Of a stretch of DNA of 5,593 nucleotides, positions 1-5,593 are shown piece by piece. Origin of the DNA: an uncultured cyanobacterium (GTDB lineage Bacteria > Cyanobacteriota > Cyanobacteriia > Cyanobacteriales > Geitlerinemataceae). The notes beneath the pieces were generated by a model. That model was not told the DNA's origin. It ran no database searches and saw only the letters and a program-made list of their open reading frames with translations. The stretch spans positions 1 through 5,593 of the forward strand of contig CAKZKB010000460.1 in assembly GCA_937121005.1 (NCBI GenBank), read 5' to 3'. Each line of letters opens with the position of its first letter. The first letter of the stretch is position 1. Position numbers and translations under genes: made by a program.

Positions 1-3000
1 ATGAAGTTGATGGCGAAAAATGCCGAAGATCGCTATCAAAGCGCCTATGGCTTAAAAGCTGATTTAGAAATCTGCGCCTACCAGTTAGAAACAACTGGAA
101 CGATCGAGAGTTTCCCCCTAGCACAACAAGACGTTTCCGATCGCTTACAAATTCACCAGAAACTCTACGGACGCGAAGCAGAAATTTCCGCGTTATTGGC
201 AGCCTTCGAGCGGGTTGCGGAAACAGGACAAGTCGAATTGATGCTCGTTGCGGGTTATTCTGGCATCGGAAAATCATCCTTAGTCCAAGAACTCTACAAA
301 CCCATTACCGCACGCCGGGGCTATTTTATTGCTGGTAAATTCGACCAATTGCAGCGCAATATTCCCTATTCGGCTTTGGTTTCTGCTTTTAGCGGACTCA
401 TGGGGCAGCTATTAGGAGAAAGCGAAGCCGCGCTGCAAGTCTGGCGAGAAAAATTATTAAAGGCTTTGGGAAATAACGGACAAGTGATTGTTGATGTGAT
501 TCCCGAAGTCGAACTGATAATCGGCAAGCAACCGAGCGTTCCCGAATTAGGAGCAAACGAATCCCAGAATCGCTTTAACCTGGTTTTCGGAAACTTTATT
601 CATGTATTTTGCAACGAAGAGCATCCACTCACTCTATTCCTAGACGATTTGCAGTGGGCCGATTTGGCAACATTGCAACTAATGGAGCGACTGTTACTCG
701 AAGGTCAAACAGAATATCTTTTGCTGTTAGGAGCCTATCGGGATAATGAAGTTCTCGCCGGCCATCCTTTGGCAATGTCTCTGGCAAAACTGCGGCAAAA
801 CAAAGGCGAAGCGATCGCCCAGATTGCTTTAACCCCTTTGACCCTAGATCAAATTTCTGCTTTAATTGGTGACACTCTCCAGCAAGGAACTGAAAAGGTT
901 GGCCAACTCGCTCAATTGATTCTGCAAAAAACAGCAGGAAATCCGTTTTTTATTAACGAATTTTTACAAGCGTTGTACGATGAAGAACTGCTGCAATTCG
1001 ATCGCCAGTCGAGAAGCTGGCAATGGGATACGAGCGCGATCGCGGCTAGGAATTTCACCGATAATGTCGTAGCGTTGATGGTTCAGAAGCTGCAAAAACT
1101 GCCCCCATCGAGCCAAGAAATTTTATCGCTTGCCGCTTGTTGGGGAGCAGAATTTGACTTGGAATTGCTGACCTGGGTTGGGGAAAAATCTGCCAGAGAA
1201 ACGTTCGACCTGCTTAAAATAGCCCTCGATCGCGATTTGATTTTCCCCCTATCCGAACTCGACGAGAACCTGTTAATTCAGTCTTATAAATTCGGGCACG
1301 ATCGCATTCAACAAGCCGCTTATGCTCTAATTCCCGAAGAATATAAGGCAGCGACTCATTACCGGATTGGAAAAGTGCTGTTGCACAAGCTCTCTCCCTC
1401 CGTGAAAAGTGAGAAAATTTTCTCGCTAGTGGGTCAATTGAACTATGAAATGGCTTTGATTGACAAGCCACAAGAACGCCACGAACTCGCTGAACTCAAC
1501 CTCATCGCCTGTCGTAAAGCTAGGTCCGCCACCGCCTATCAAGCAGCAAGAGAATATGCCAACACGGGATTATCGTTGCTAGGAGACAAGGCTTGGCAGC
1601 AGCAATATGAAATGACTCTAGAGTTCCACGATCTGGCCGCTGAACTATCATTGCTGTGCGGGGAGTTGGAGGAGATGGAAGAATTCGTGCAAACCGCGAT
1701 CGCCAAGGCGCAATCTTTACAGGAAAAGGTCAAAGTTTATCGCCTCAAAATTCTCTCCAAGGTTTCCCAAAATCAACCCACCCAAGCTATTACGATTGCT
1801 CGAGAATTTTTGCAACAGTTAGGCATAAATTTCCCGGAAATGCCTGCTGAAGAAGACATCGAACAAGCAATTGCAGAAATCAACCAACTGATTGGCAATA
1901 GGGAAATTGAAGACCTTGCTCATCTTCCAGAGATGGTAGATAGCGAAAAAATCGCCATTTTGCAGATTGCTAGTAGTATTATCCCCGCCGCTTATATTTC
2001 TGGCTCTCTCCTATTTCCCTTAATCGTTTCCTTATCAGTTAAACTATCCATTCAATATGGCAATACATCCCTTTCTGCCTTAAATTATGCTGCTTATGGT
2101 ATGGTAGCTTGCAACCTGATGCAAGATGTCGAGACTGGAGTAAAATTTGGTCAGTTAGCAATACAAACCATTGCCAAATTAGAAGCCCAAGCGGTTAAAC
2201 CAGAAGCACTACAAGTCGTGGCAGGATTTCTTCTCCACCGCAAATCTCACGTTAAAGAAACCTTACCTCTACTACGAGAAAGCTATACCGATGCTCTAGA
2301 AATGGGCAACCAAGATTTTGCCGGACATAGTGCGGTTGTTTTCTGCCTTCATTCTTTTTGGTGTAGCCAACCTCTAGCAAGTTTAGATGAGGAAATTTGC
2401 GCCTACTACAACGGGTTAGTACAATTAAATCAATTGACAACAGCTAATTACTGTCGGCTGCATTGGCAAGCAACTTTAAATTTGCTAGGATTTGCAGAAA
2501 ATTCGAGTATTTTATCTGGAGAAGTTCTGCAAGAATCTGAGTTTCTATCCTTATTGTTGTCCGCTAGCGATTTTTATGCGCTGTATATCTTTCATTTATA
2601 TAAGCTCATGCTCGGCTATTTATTTGAGGATCTACAATCGGCTCAATATCATGCAGTTGAGATTCAGCGCTATTTGAATGCAGGAGCCGGTTGCTTTGGC
2701 GAACCCGCCTTTTATTTCTATCATTCTTTAAGCATTTTAGCGGGTTTAGAGGGGCGATCGCCTGCCACATTAGAGCTACTCCAGCAAGTCGAACAAAACC
2801 AAAGATATCTGCAACAAAAATGGGCAAATTATGCCCCCATGAATCACCAGCATAAAGTCGATTTAGTGGCAGCAGAAAACCATCGAGTTCTGGGTCAAAA
2901 ACTGGAAGCTATGGAAATGTACGATCGCGCTATTGCTGGAGCAAAAGAAAATGGTTTCTTGCAAGAAGAGGCCCTAGCTAACGAACTTGCGGCCCGATTT

Positions 3001-5019
3001 TATTTCGATTGGGGTCGAGAAAAAGTGGCCCGCCTTTACATGATGGAGGCTCATTACTGCTATTCTTGCTGGGGAGCAATGGCAAAAGTGAAGCACTTGG
3101 AAGAAAACTACCCTCAATTGTGCCAAGTCTATCAATTGCCAACCACAACAGGTTCTAGCACTGTATCTACAGCTGTTCTGAAATCATCTCATCCCACCAC
3201 TTCCGATTCAAACAGCAACTTAGATATTTCAACGGTAATGAAGGCATCCCAAGCCATTACCAGTGAAATTGTCTTGAGCCAATTATTGACTGAATTGATT
3301 AAAATTTTGTTGGCAAATACGGGCGCTCGATCTGGCTTTTTGATTCTGGAAACAGAGGGTGAGCTTCTCATTGAAGCAGAAGCTCGGCCCAACGGTGAAG
3401 TAACCGCACTACAGTCAATGCCGATCGATTTTTTGAAACCCGACGGTTCTCAACCTTTACTATCTTCGGCTATCGTTAATTATGTTTTTCGTAGTGGAGA
3501 AACGGTTGCCATTAAAGATGCCTGTAATGAAGGCAATTTTATCAATCAACCTTATATCCAAAACTATCAGGTGAAGTCGGTTTTATGCGTCCCTTTACTC
3601 AGCCAGGGTAAACTTGTCGGTGTGGTTTATTTGGAAAATAATCTGACGGTAGGAGCGTTTACCCGAGAACGGGTGGAAATTGTTCGATTGTTGTCGGGAC
3701 AGGCAGCGATCGCCATTAGTAACGCCAAACTTTATACTGAAGTCAAACAAAGCGAACAACGGCTGCAACAATTTCTAGAAGCGATACCCATCGGGATATC
3801 CATTCACACTCCCACAGGCCAACTTCACTATGCAAACCATACGGCACGACAGCTACTCGGTATCAACATCGCTCCAGATGCCAAAACCGAGGAATTAGCC
3901 AAATCCTATAAGATTTATCGTGCCGGAACCCAGGATTTATATCCAAACGAGCGACTCCCCATGGTGCGTTCTTTGGCAGGTGAAACAGCGAAAGCTGACG
4001 ATTTGGAACTTCACCAACCGGACAAGATCCTCCCCCTAGAAGTTTCTAGTACGCCCATTCTTGATGAAACGGGTAAGGTTGTTTATGGTATTGTCGCCTT
4101 TCAAGATATCACCGAGCGCAAGCAAGCTGAAAAGCTCTCGATCGATTACAACCAATCCCTGGAAAAGCAGCTTGCTTTATCGTTGGAAAATACCAAACTG
4201 TACGAGGCTTCTAAGCGTTTCGTTCCCGACGAATTTCTTAGCCTTTTAGATAACAAAAGCATTGTCGATGTGAAGCTGGGCGATCGAGTCGAACGGGAAA
4301 TGACGGTTCTCTTCTCGGATATTCGCGACTTTACCAGTATCTCGGAAAAGATGGCTCCACAAGCCAACTTTGCTTTTATTAACGAGTATTTGGGTTATAT
4401 GGAGCCGCAAATTCAAAAACATGGGGGGTTTATCGATAAATACATCGGCGATGCAATTATGGCGCTGTTTCCCAATTCTGCCGACGATGCAGTTAAGGGG
4501 GCGATCGCCATGTTAGAAGAGTTAAAAATATATAATTTATATCGACAAGAAGACAATCTCTTGCCTCTGCGGATTGGAATTGGTTTGCATTCGGGAAGGT
4601 TAATGTTAGGAACTGTTGGCGGAATGGGACGCATGGATGGAACGGTCATCGGTGATGCGGTGAATCTTTCTTCGCGAGTGGAAGGGTTGACTAAAACTTA
4701 TGGGGTTTCTCTTTTAATTACCCATCAAACTTGGGCAGGTTTGAATAATCCTTTGGAATACGATTTTCGATTTATCGAACAAGTCAAAGCGAAAGGAAAA
4801 GCTAAAGCGGTTGGTTTGTTTGAGGTCTTTTCTGCCGATCCGCCAGAACTGCGAGAAGCCAAGATCGCCACTAAAGAGAAGTTTGAGAGGGCTGTAATGT
4901 TATATCATGGCGGTTCTTTTCCTGAAGCAGCGCGTTTATTTGTAGAATGTGTGGAATATTACGAGGACGATCGCCCCGCCCGGATTTATCTCGATCGCTG
5001 CCAACCAAATATTTCTTGA
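1..5019 (+). CDS. Multidomain Ser/Thr kinase (tail)-ATPase-TPR-GAF-PAS-adenylate cyclase signalling protein, 5'-partial
   Basis: This is the C-terminal 1672 residues of a giant cytoplasmic signalling protein predicted to make cAMP from ATP. Visible order: kinase C-lobe end (1-22, with the subdomain XI-like Arg11 in AEDRYQSA), AAA_16/COG3899-type ATPase (about 54-450), TPR-like helical region (about 450-1040), Ser/Thr-rich linker (about 1045-1075), GAF (about 1076-1243), PAS (about 1250-1373), coiled-coil connector (about 1374-1405), class III cyclase (about 1432-1612) and a helical tail (about 1624-1667). There is no signal peptide or obvious membrane segment. The frame is open to base 1. Complete relatives carry a whole kinase domain before this point, so the ATG at base 1 is probably internal and some 250-300 residues are likely missing; that estimate is inference from the family. 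The frame has no internal stop or frameshift, and the stop is TGA at 5017-5019. The cyclase call is strong; the input signal is unknown. The promoter is out of view. Confidence 0.93.
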   Translation: MKLMAKNAEDRYQSAYGLKADLEICAYQLETTGTIESFPLAQQDVSDRLQIHQKLYGREAEISALLAAFERVAETGQVELMLVAGYSGIGKSSLVQELYKPITARRGYFIAGKFDQLQRNIPYSALVSAFSGLMGQLLGESEAALQVWREKLLKALGNNGQVIVDVIPEVELIIGKQPSVPELGANESQNRFNLVFGNFIHVFCNEEHPLTLFLDDLQWADLATLQLMERLLLEGQTEYLLLLGAYRDNEVLAGHPLAMSLAKLRQNKGEAIAQIALTPLTLDQISALIGDTLQQGTEKVGQLAQLILQKTAGNPFFINEFLQALYDEELLQFDRQSRSWQWDTSAIAARNFTDNVVALMVQKLQKLPPSSQEILSLAACWGAEFDLELLTWVGEKSARETFDLLKIALDRDLIFPLSELDENLLIQSYKFGHDRIQQAAYALIPEEYKAATHYRIGKVLLHKLSPSVKSEKIFSLVGQLNYEMALIDKPQERHELAELNLIACRKARSATAYQAAREYANTGLSLLGDKAWQQQYEMTLEFHDLAAELSLLCGELEEMEEFVQTAIAKAQSLQEKVKVYRLKILSKVSQNQPTQAITIAREFLQQLGINFPEMPAEEDIEQAIAEINQLIGNREIEDLAHLPEMVDSEKIAILQIASSIIPAAYISGSLLFPLIVSLSVKLSIQYGNTSLSALNYAAYGMVACNLMQDVETGVKFGQLAIQTIAKLEAQAVKPEALQVVAGFLLHRKSHVKETLPLLRESYTDALEMGNQDFAGHSAVVFCLHSFWCSQPLASLDEEICAYYNGLVQLNQLTTANYCRLHWQATLNLLGFAENSSILSGEVLQESEFLSLLLSASDFYALYIFHLYKLMLGYLFEDLQSAQYHAVEIQRYLNAGAGCFGEPAFYFYHSLSILAGLEGRSPATLELLQQVEQNQRYLQQKWANYAPMNHQHKVDLVAAENHRVLGQKLEAMEMYDRAIAGAKENGFLQEEALANELAARFYFDWGREKVARLYMMEAHYCYSCWGAMAKVKHLEENYPQLCQVYQLPTTTGSSTVSTAVLKSSHPTTSDSNSNLDISTVMKASQAITSEIVLSQLLTELIKILLANTGARSGFLILETEGELLIEAEARPNGEVTALQSMPIDFLKPDGSQPLLSSAIVNYVFRSGETVAIKDACNEGNFINQPYIQNYQVKSVLCVPLLSQGKLVGVVYLENNLTVGAFTRERVEIVRLLSGQAAIAISNAKLYTEVKQSEQRLQQFLEAIPIGISIHTPTGQLHYANHTARQLLGINIAPDAKTEELAKSYKIYRAGTQDLYPNERLPMVRSLAGETAKADDLELHQPDKILPLEVSSTPILDETGKVVYGIVAFQDITERKQAEKLSIDYNQSLEKQLALSLENTKLYEASKRFVPDEFLSLLDNKSIVDVKLGDRVEREMTVLFSDIRDFTSISEKMAPQANFAFINEYLGYMEPQIQKHGGFIDKYIGDAIMALFPNSADDAVKGAIAMLEELKIYNLYRQEDNLLPLRIGIGLHSGRLMLGTVGGMGRMDGTVIGDAVNLSSRVEGLTKTYGVSLLITHQTWAGLNNPLEYDFRFIEQVKAKGKAKAVGLFEVFSADPPELREAKIATKEKFERAVMLYHGGSFPEAARLFVECVEYYEDDRPARIYLDRCQPNIS
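160..1350 (+). other. Domain: AAA_16/STAND-like ATPase module
   Basis: The module opens with the typical YGRE entry motif (residues 56-59). Walker A is GYSGIGKSS at 85-93, with Lys91 the expected phosphate-binding lysine. Walker B is LTLFLDDLQWAD at 210-221, with Asp215 and Asp216. GAYRDNEV (244-251) and KTAGNPFFINEFL (310-322) are conserved landmarks of the 'predicted ATPase' family COG3899, and FGHDRIQQAAY (431-441) marks the end of the winged-helix-like part. All motifs are intact, so nucleotide binding is expected. By analogy with STAND ATPases, it may act as a nucleotide-dependent switch between the kinase and the sensory/output half; this role is inferred. Confidence 0.88.
1351..3225 (+). 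other. Domain: TPR-like helical region plus Ser/Thr-rich linker
   Basis: Residues about 450-1040 are almost entirely predicted alpha-helical, with recurring amphipathic helix pairs and small residues at TPR-like spacing, for example around 515-530 (TAYQAAREYANTGLSLL) and 965-985 (GQKLEAMEMYDRAIAGAKENG). The repeats are degenerate and I could not set a reliable count. Such regions follow the ATPase in this cyanobacterial family and probably bind a partner or fold back on the ATPase. The stretch at about 1045-1075 is rich in Ser and Thr and lacks hydrophobic periodicity, so it is a likely flexible linker before the GAF domain. Confidence 0.7.
3226..4215 (+). other. Domain: GAF, PAS and coiled-coil transducer
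   Basis: The GAF domain (about 1076-1243) shows the typical SVLCVPLL core strand (1193-1200), GKLVGVVYLEN (1203-1213) and the closing LSGQAAIAISNAKLY helix (1231-1245). It lacks the NKFDE motif of cAMP-binding GAF domains, and no Cys-His pair suggests a bilin-binding cyanobacteriochrome. The PAS domain starts near FLEAIPIGISIH (1258-1269) and ends in the signature FQDITERKQAE (1367-1377). A charged helix (about 1374-1405) leads into KRFVPDEFLSLL (1405-1416), a motif common just before cyanobacterial class III cyclases and fitting a cyclase-transducer element. The ligands of both sensor domains are unknown. Confidence 0.85.
4294..4836 (+). other. Domain: class III (IIIb-type) adenylate cyclase catalytic domain
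   Basis: Every residue expected for catalysis is visible. The metal-binding aspartates are Asp1440 in LFSDIRDFT and Asp1484 in KYIGDAIMALF. The substrate-selecting pair is Lys1480 (FIDKYIGD) and Thr1548 (GTVIGDAVN). The transition-state residues are Asn1555 and Arg1559 in AVNLSSRVE. Lys with Thr, rather than Lys with Asp, is the class IIIb arrangement known from cyanobacterial CyaB-type enzymes and indicates ATP rather than GTP as substrate. Class III cyclases work as dimers with composite active sites; with both halves of the residue set present, a homodimer with two sites is expected. Class IIIb enzymes are often bicarbonate-responsive, but that cannot be read from the sequence. Confidence 0.93.
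4861..5004 (+). other. Domain: C-terminal TPR-like helical pair
   Basis: After the cyclase, residues about 1621-1667 contain a helix-turn-helix with TPR-like spacing: FERAVMLYHGGSFPEAARLF (1628-1647), followed by an acidic turn and a final helix ending YLDRC. A single such motif is a frequent tail on cyanobacterial class III cyclases. It may cap the catalytic domain or dock a partner; the role is not known. Confidence 0.65.
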
Positions 5020-5127
5020 AGTTCTATAACGTGAGTTCGACGGAACTAGAAAAAGGCAGGAGGCACAGGAACATACCAGAAACGGAGATAGCGAATCAAC
5101 AATCGATGTGAATTGCTGAAGGAAAAG
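5020..5127. other. Convergent intergenic gap without a clear terminator
   Basis: These 108 bases separate the two stop codons. The only inverted repeat I see is AGTTC (5034-5038) with GAACT (5043-5047), a 5-bp stem with a 4-base loop. It is not followed by a T-run on either strand, so it is a poor intrinsic terminator. An AGGAGG at 5058-5063 has no usable start codon and reading frame behind it. I see no tRNA, promoter or repeat here. Confidence 0.6.
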
Positions 5128-5593
5128 TTAGTGTAACCATCGCCACGCCACTGCCAAAAGAACCACGACGATCGCCCCTACAAAGGTATTTATAACATTG
5201 ACCAATTCGTTTGTCAACCACTCGAAGCGGTCTTGCCAAATTGCCCCGATCGCGCTTTCAATGGTAGTCGCAATAAAAGCCGCGATCGCGCACCAAACCA
5301 AACCGATCGCGTCGAGTAACCCCAAACTCCAACCTACCGCCGCCATAATAAGAGAAGCGATAACTCCCGCGATCGTTCCTTCCCAACTCACGGCCCCTTC
5401 AGTCCCCGGAGAAACGGACTCGAAAGTGGTGACTAAATAAGTATGTTTTCCGTAGGCTTTCCCCACTTCGCTGGCTACCGTGTCCGAGAGTTTGGTGGCA
5501 AAACTAGCCACATAGGCCAGCAACAGCAAAGAAACAAATGCGTCGCTCCCGTCGCAAGTTCCCGACCAACACAATCCTAACACGCCTAACGCA
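5128..5593 (-). CDS. DUF92/TIGR00297 family membrane protein (VTE6-like), 5'-partial
   Basis: This is the C-terminal part of an integral membrane protein of the DUF92 family. The plant member VTE6 is a phytyl-phosphate kinase that recycles chlorophyll-derived phytol into tocopherol; cyanobacterial members are candidates for the same prenyl-phosphate step, which is inferred from family. Counting from the GTG at 5583-5581 as residue 1, the family landmarks are KLSDTVASEVGKAYGK (31-46) and PGTEGAVSWEGTIAG (59-73). Hydrophobic segments lie at about 15-30, 70-90, 92-114 and 128-149, and the protein ends WRWLH. That GTG is probably not the true start: the frame stays open to the window edge (codons for Ala, Leu, Gly precede it), and family members are around 230-270 residues, so roughly 80-110 are missing. 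The stop is TAA at 5130-5128. It converges with the cyclase gene and shares no operon with it in view. Frame and motifs are intact. Confidence 0.9.
   Translation of the reverse strand, partial: ALGVLGLCWSGTCDGSDAFVSLLLLAYVASFATKLSDTVASEVGKAYGKHTYLVTTFESVSPGTEGAVSWEGTIAGVIASLIMAAVGWSLGLLDAIGLVWCAIAAFIATTIESAIGAIWQDRFEWLTNELVNVINTFVGAIVVVLLAVAWRWLH

Larger units (their letters stand above)
811..5289. repeat. Dispersed HIP1 palindromes (GCGATCGC), seven copies
   Basis: Exact octamers lie at 811-818, 1036-1043, 1696-1703, 2754-2761, 3706-3713, 4501-4508 and 5282-5289. Six are inside the cyclase gene and one is in the DUF92 gene. Many further CGATCG cores occur with one flanking mismatch. HIP1 is the highly iterated palindrome of many cyanobacterial genomes and is linked to a cognate DNA methylation. 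It is often read as Ala-Ile-Ala within genes, as here in EAIAQI and KGAIAML. It supports the host assignment and gives no sign of recent foreign origin. Confidence 0.95.

Noticed and set aside
1214..1471. 85-codon open frame on the minus strand
   Set aside because: It lies wholly inside the ATPase/helical part of the large gene, shows no family motif, and its composition is what antisense of a conserved coding frame gives.
3586..3588. Cys1196 as a bilin attachment site of a cyanobacteriochrome-type GAF
   Set aside because: It is followed by Val-Pro, not His, and sits in a core strand where ordinary GAF domains often carry Cys.
4120..4215. Histidine kinase dimerisation box after the PAS domain
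   Set aside because: The helix between PAS and cyclase contains no candidate phospho-acceptor His, and no HATPase motifs follow; the cyclase is the only output domain.
5034..5047. Small hairpin AGTTC-GACG-GAACT as a terminator
   Set aside because: The stem has only 5 bp and no T-run follows on either strand.
5058..5063. AGGAGG as a ribosome binding site for a small gene
   Set aside because: The ATG at 5106 downstream is too far away and is followed at once by TGA; no other usable start is present.
811..5289. Repeated GCGATCGC as binding sites of a local regulator
   Set aside because: Copies are spread evenly through coding sequence and match the genome-wide HIP1 element; there is no clustering near a promoter.
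5198..5440. 80-codon open frame on the plus strand
   Set aside because: It is antisense to the DUF92 gene, whose motifs are clear on the other strand; the product resembles no known family.

Overview
The window looks like cyanobacterial chromosomal DNA. The palindrome GCGATCGC (HIP1) occurs seven times in 5.6 kb, against about 0.1 expected by chance. The main protein also has a domain order characteristic of cyanobacterial signalling proteins. A filamentous cyanobacterium is plausible, but the genus cannot be read from this sequence.

Layout: bases 1-5019 (+) hold one uninterrupted reading frame, the C-terminal 1672 residues of a giant multidomain signalling protein. Its N-terminus lies outside the window: the first ~22 visible residues look like the tail of a Ser/Thr protein kinase domain, so the ATG at base 1 is probably an internal methionine. 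The visible order is kinase tail, AAA_16/STAND-type ATPase (Walker A and B present), long TPR-like helical region, Ser/Thr-rich linker, GAF, PAS, coiled-coil connector with an RFVP-type transducer motif, class III nucleotide cyclase with all expected catalytic residues, and a short TPR-like tail. In many relatives the position after GAF/PAS is taken by a histidine kinase; here it is an adenylate cyclase.

Bases 5020-5127 are a 108-bp convergent intergenic gap with no convincing terminator. Bases 5128-5593 (-) hold the C-terminal part of a DUF92/TIGR00297 integral membrane protein, the family of plant VTE6 (phytyl-phosphate kinase). It runs off the right edge, so its start is not visible.

The two genes converge and nothing suggests a shared pathway. 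The large protein probably converts an unknown signal into cAMP. The membrane protein probably belongs to phytol/prenyl-lipid metabolism. No RNA gene, CRISPR array, insertion sequence or phage feature was seen.
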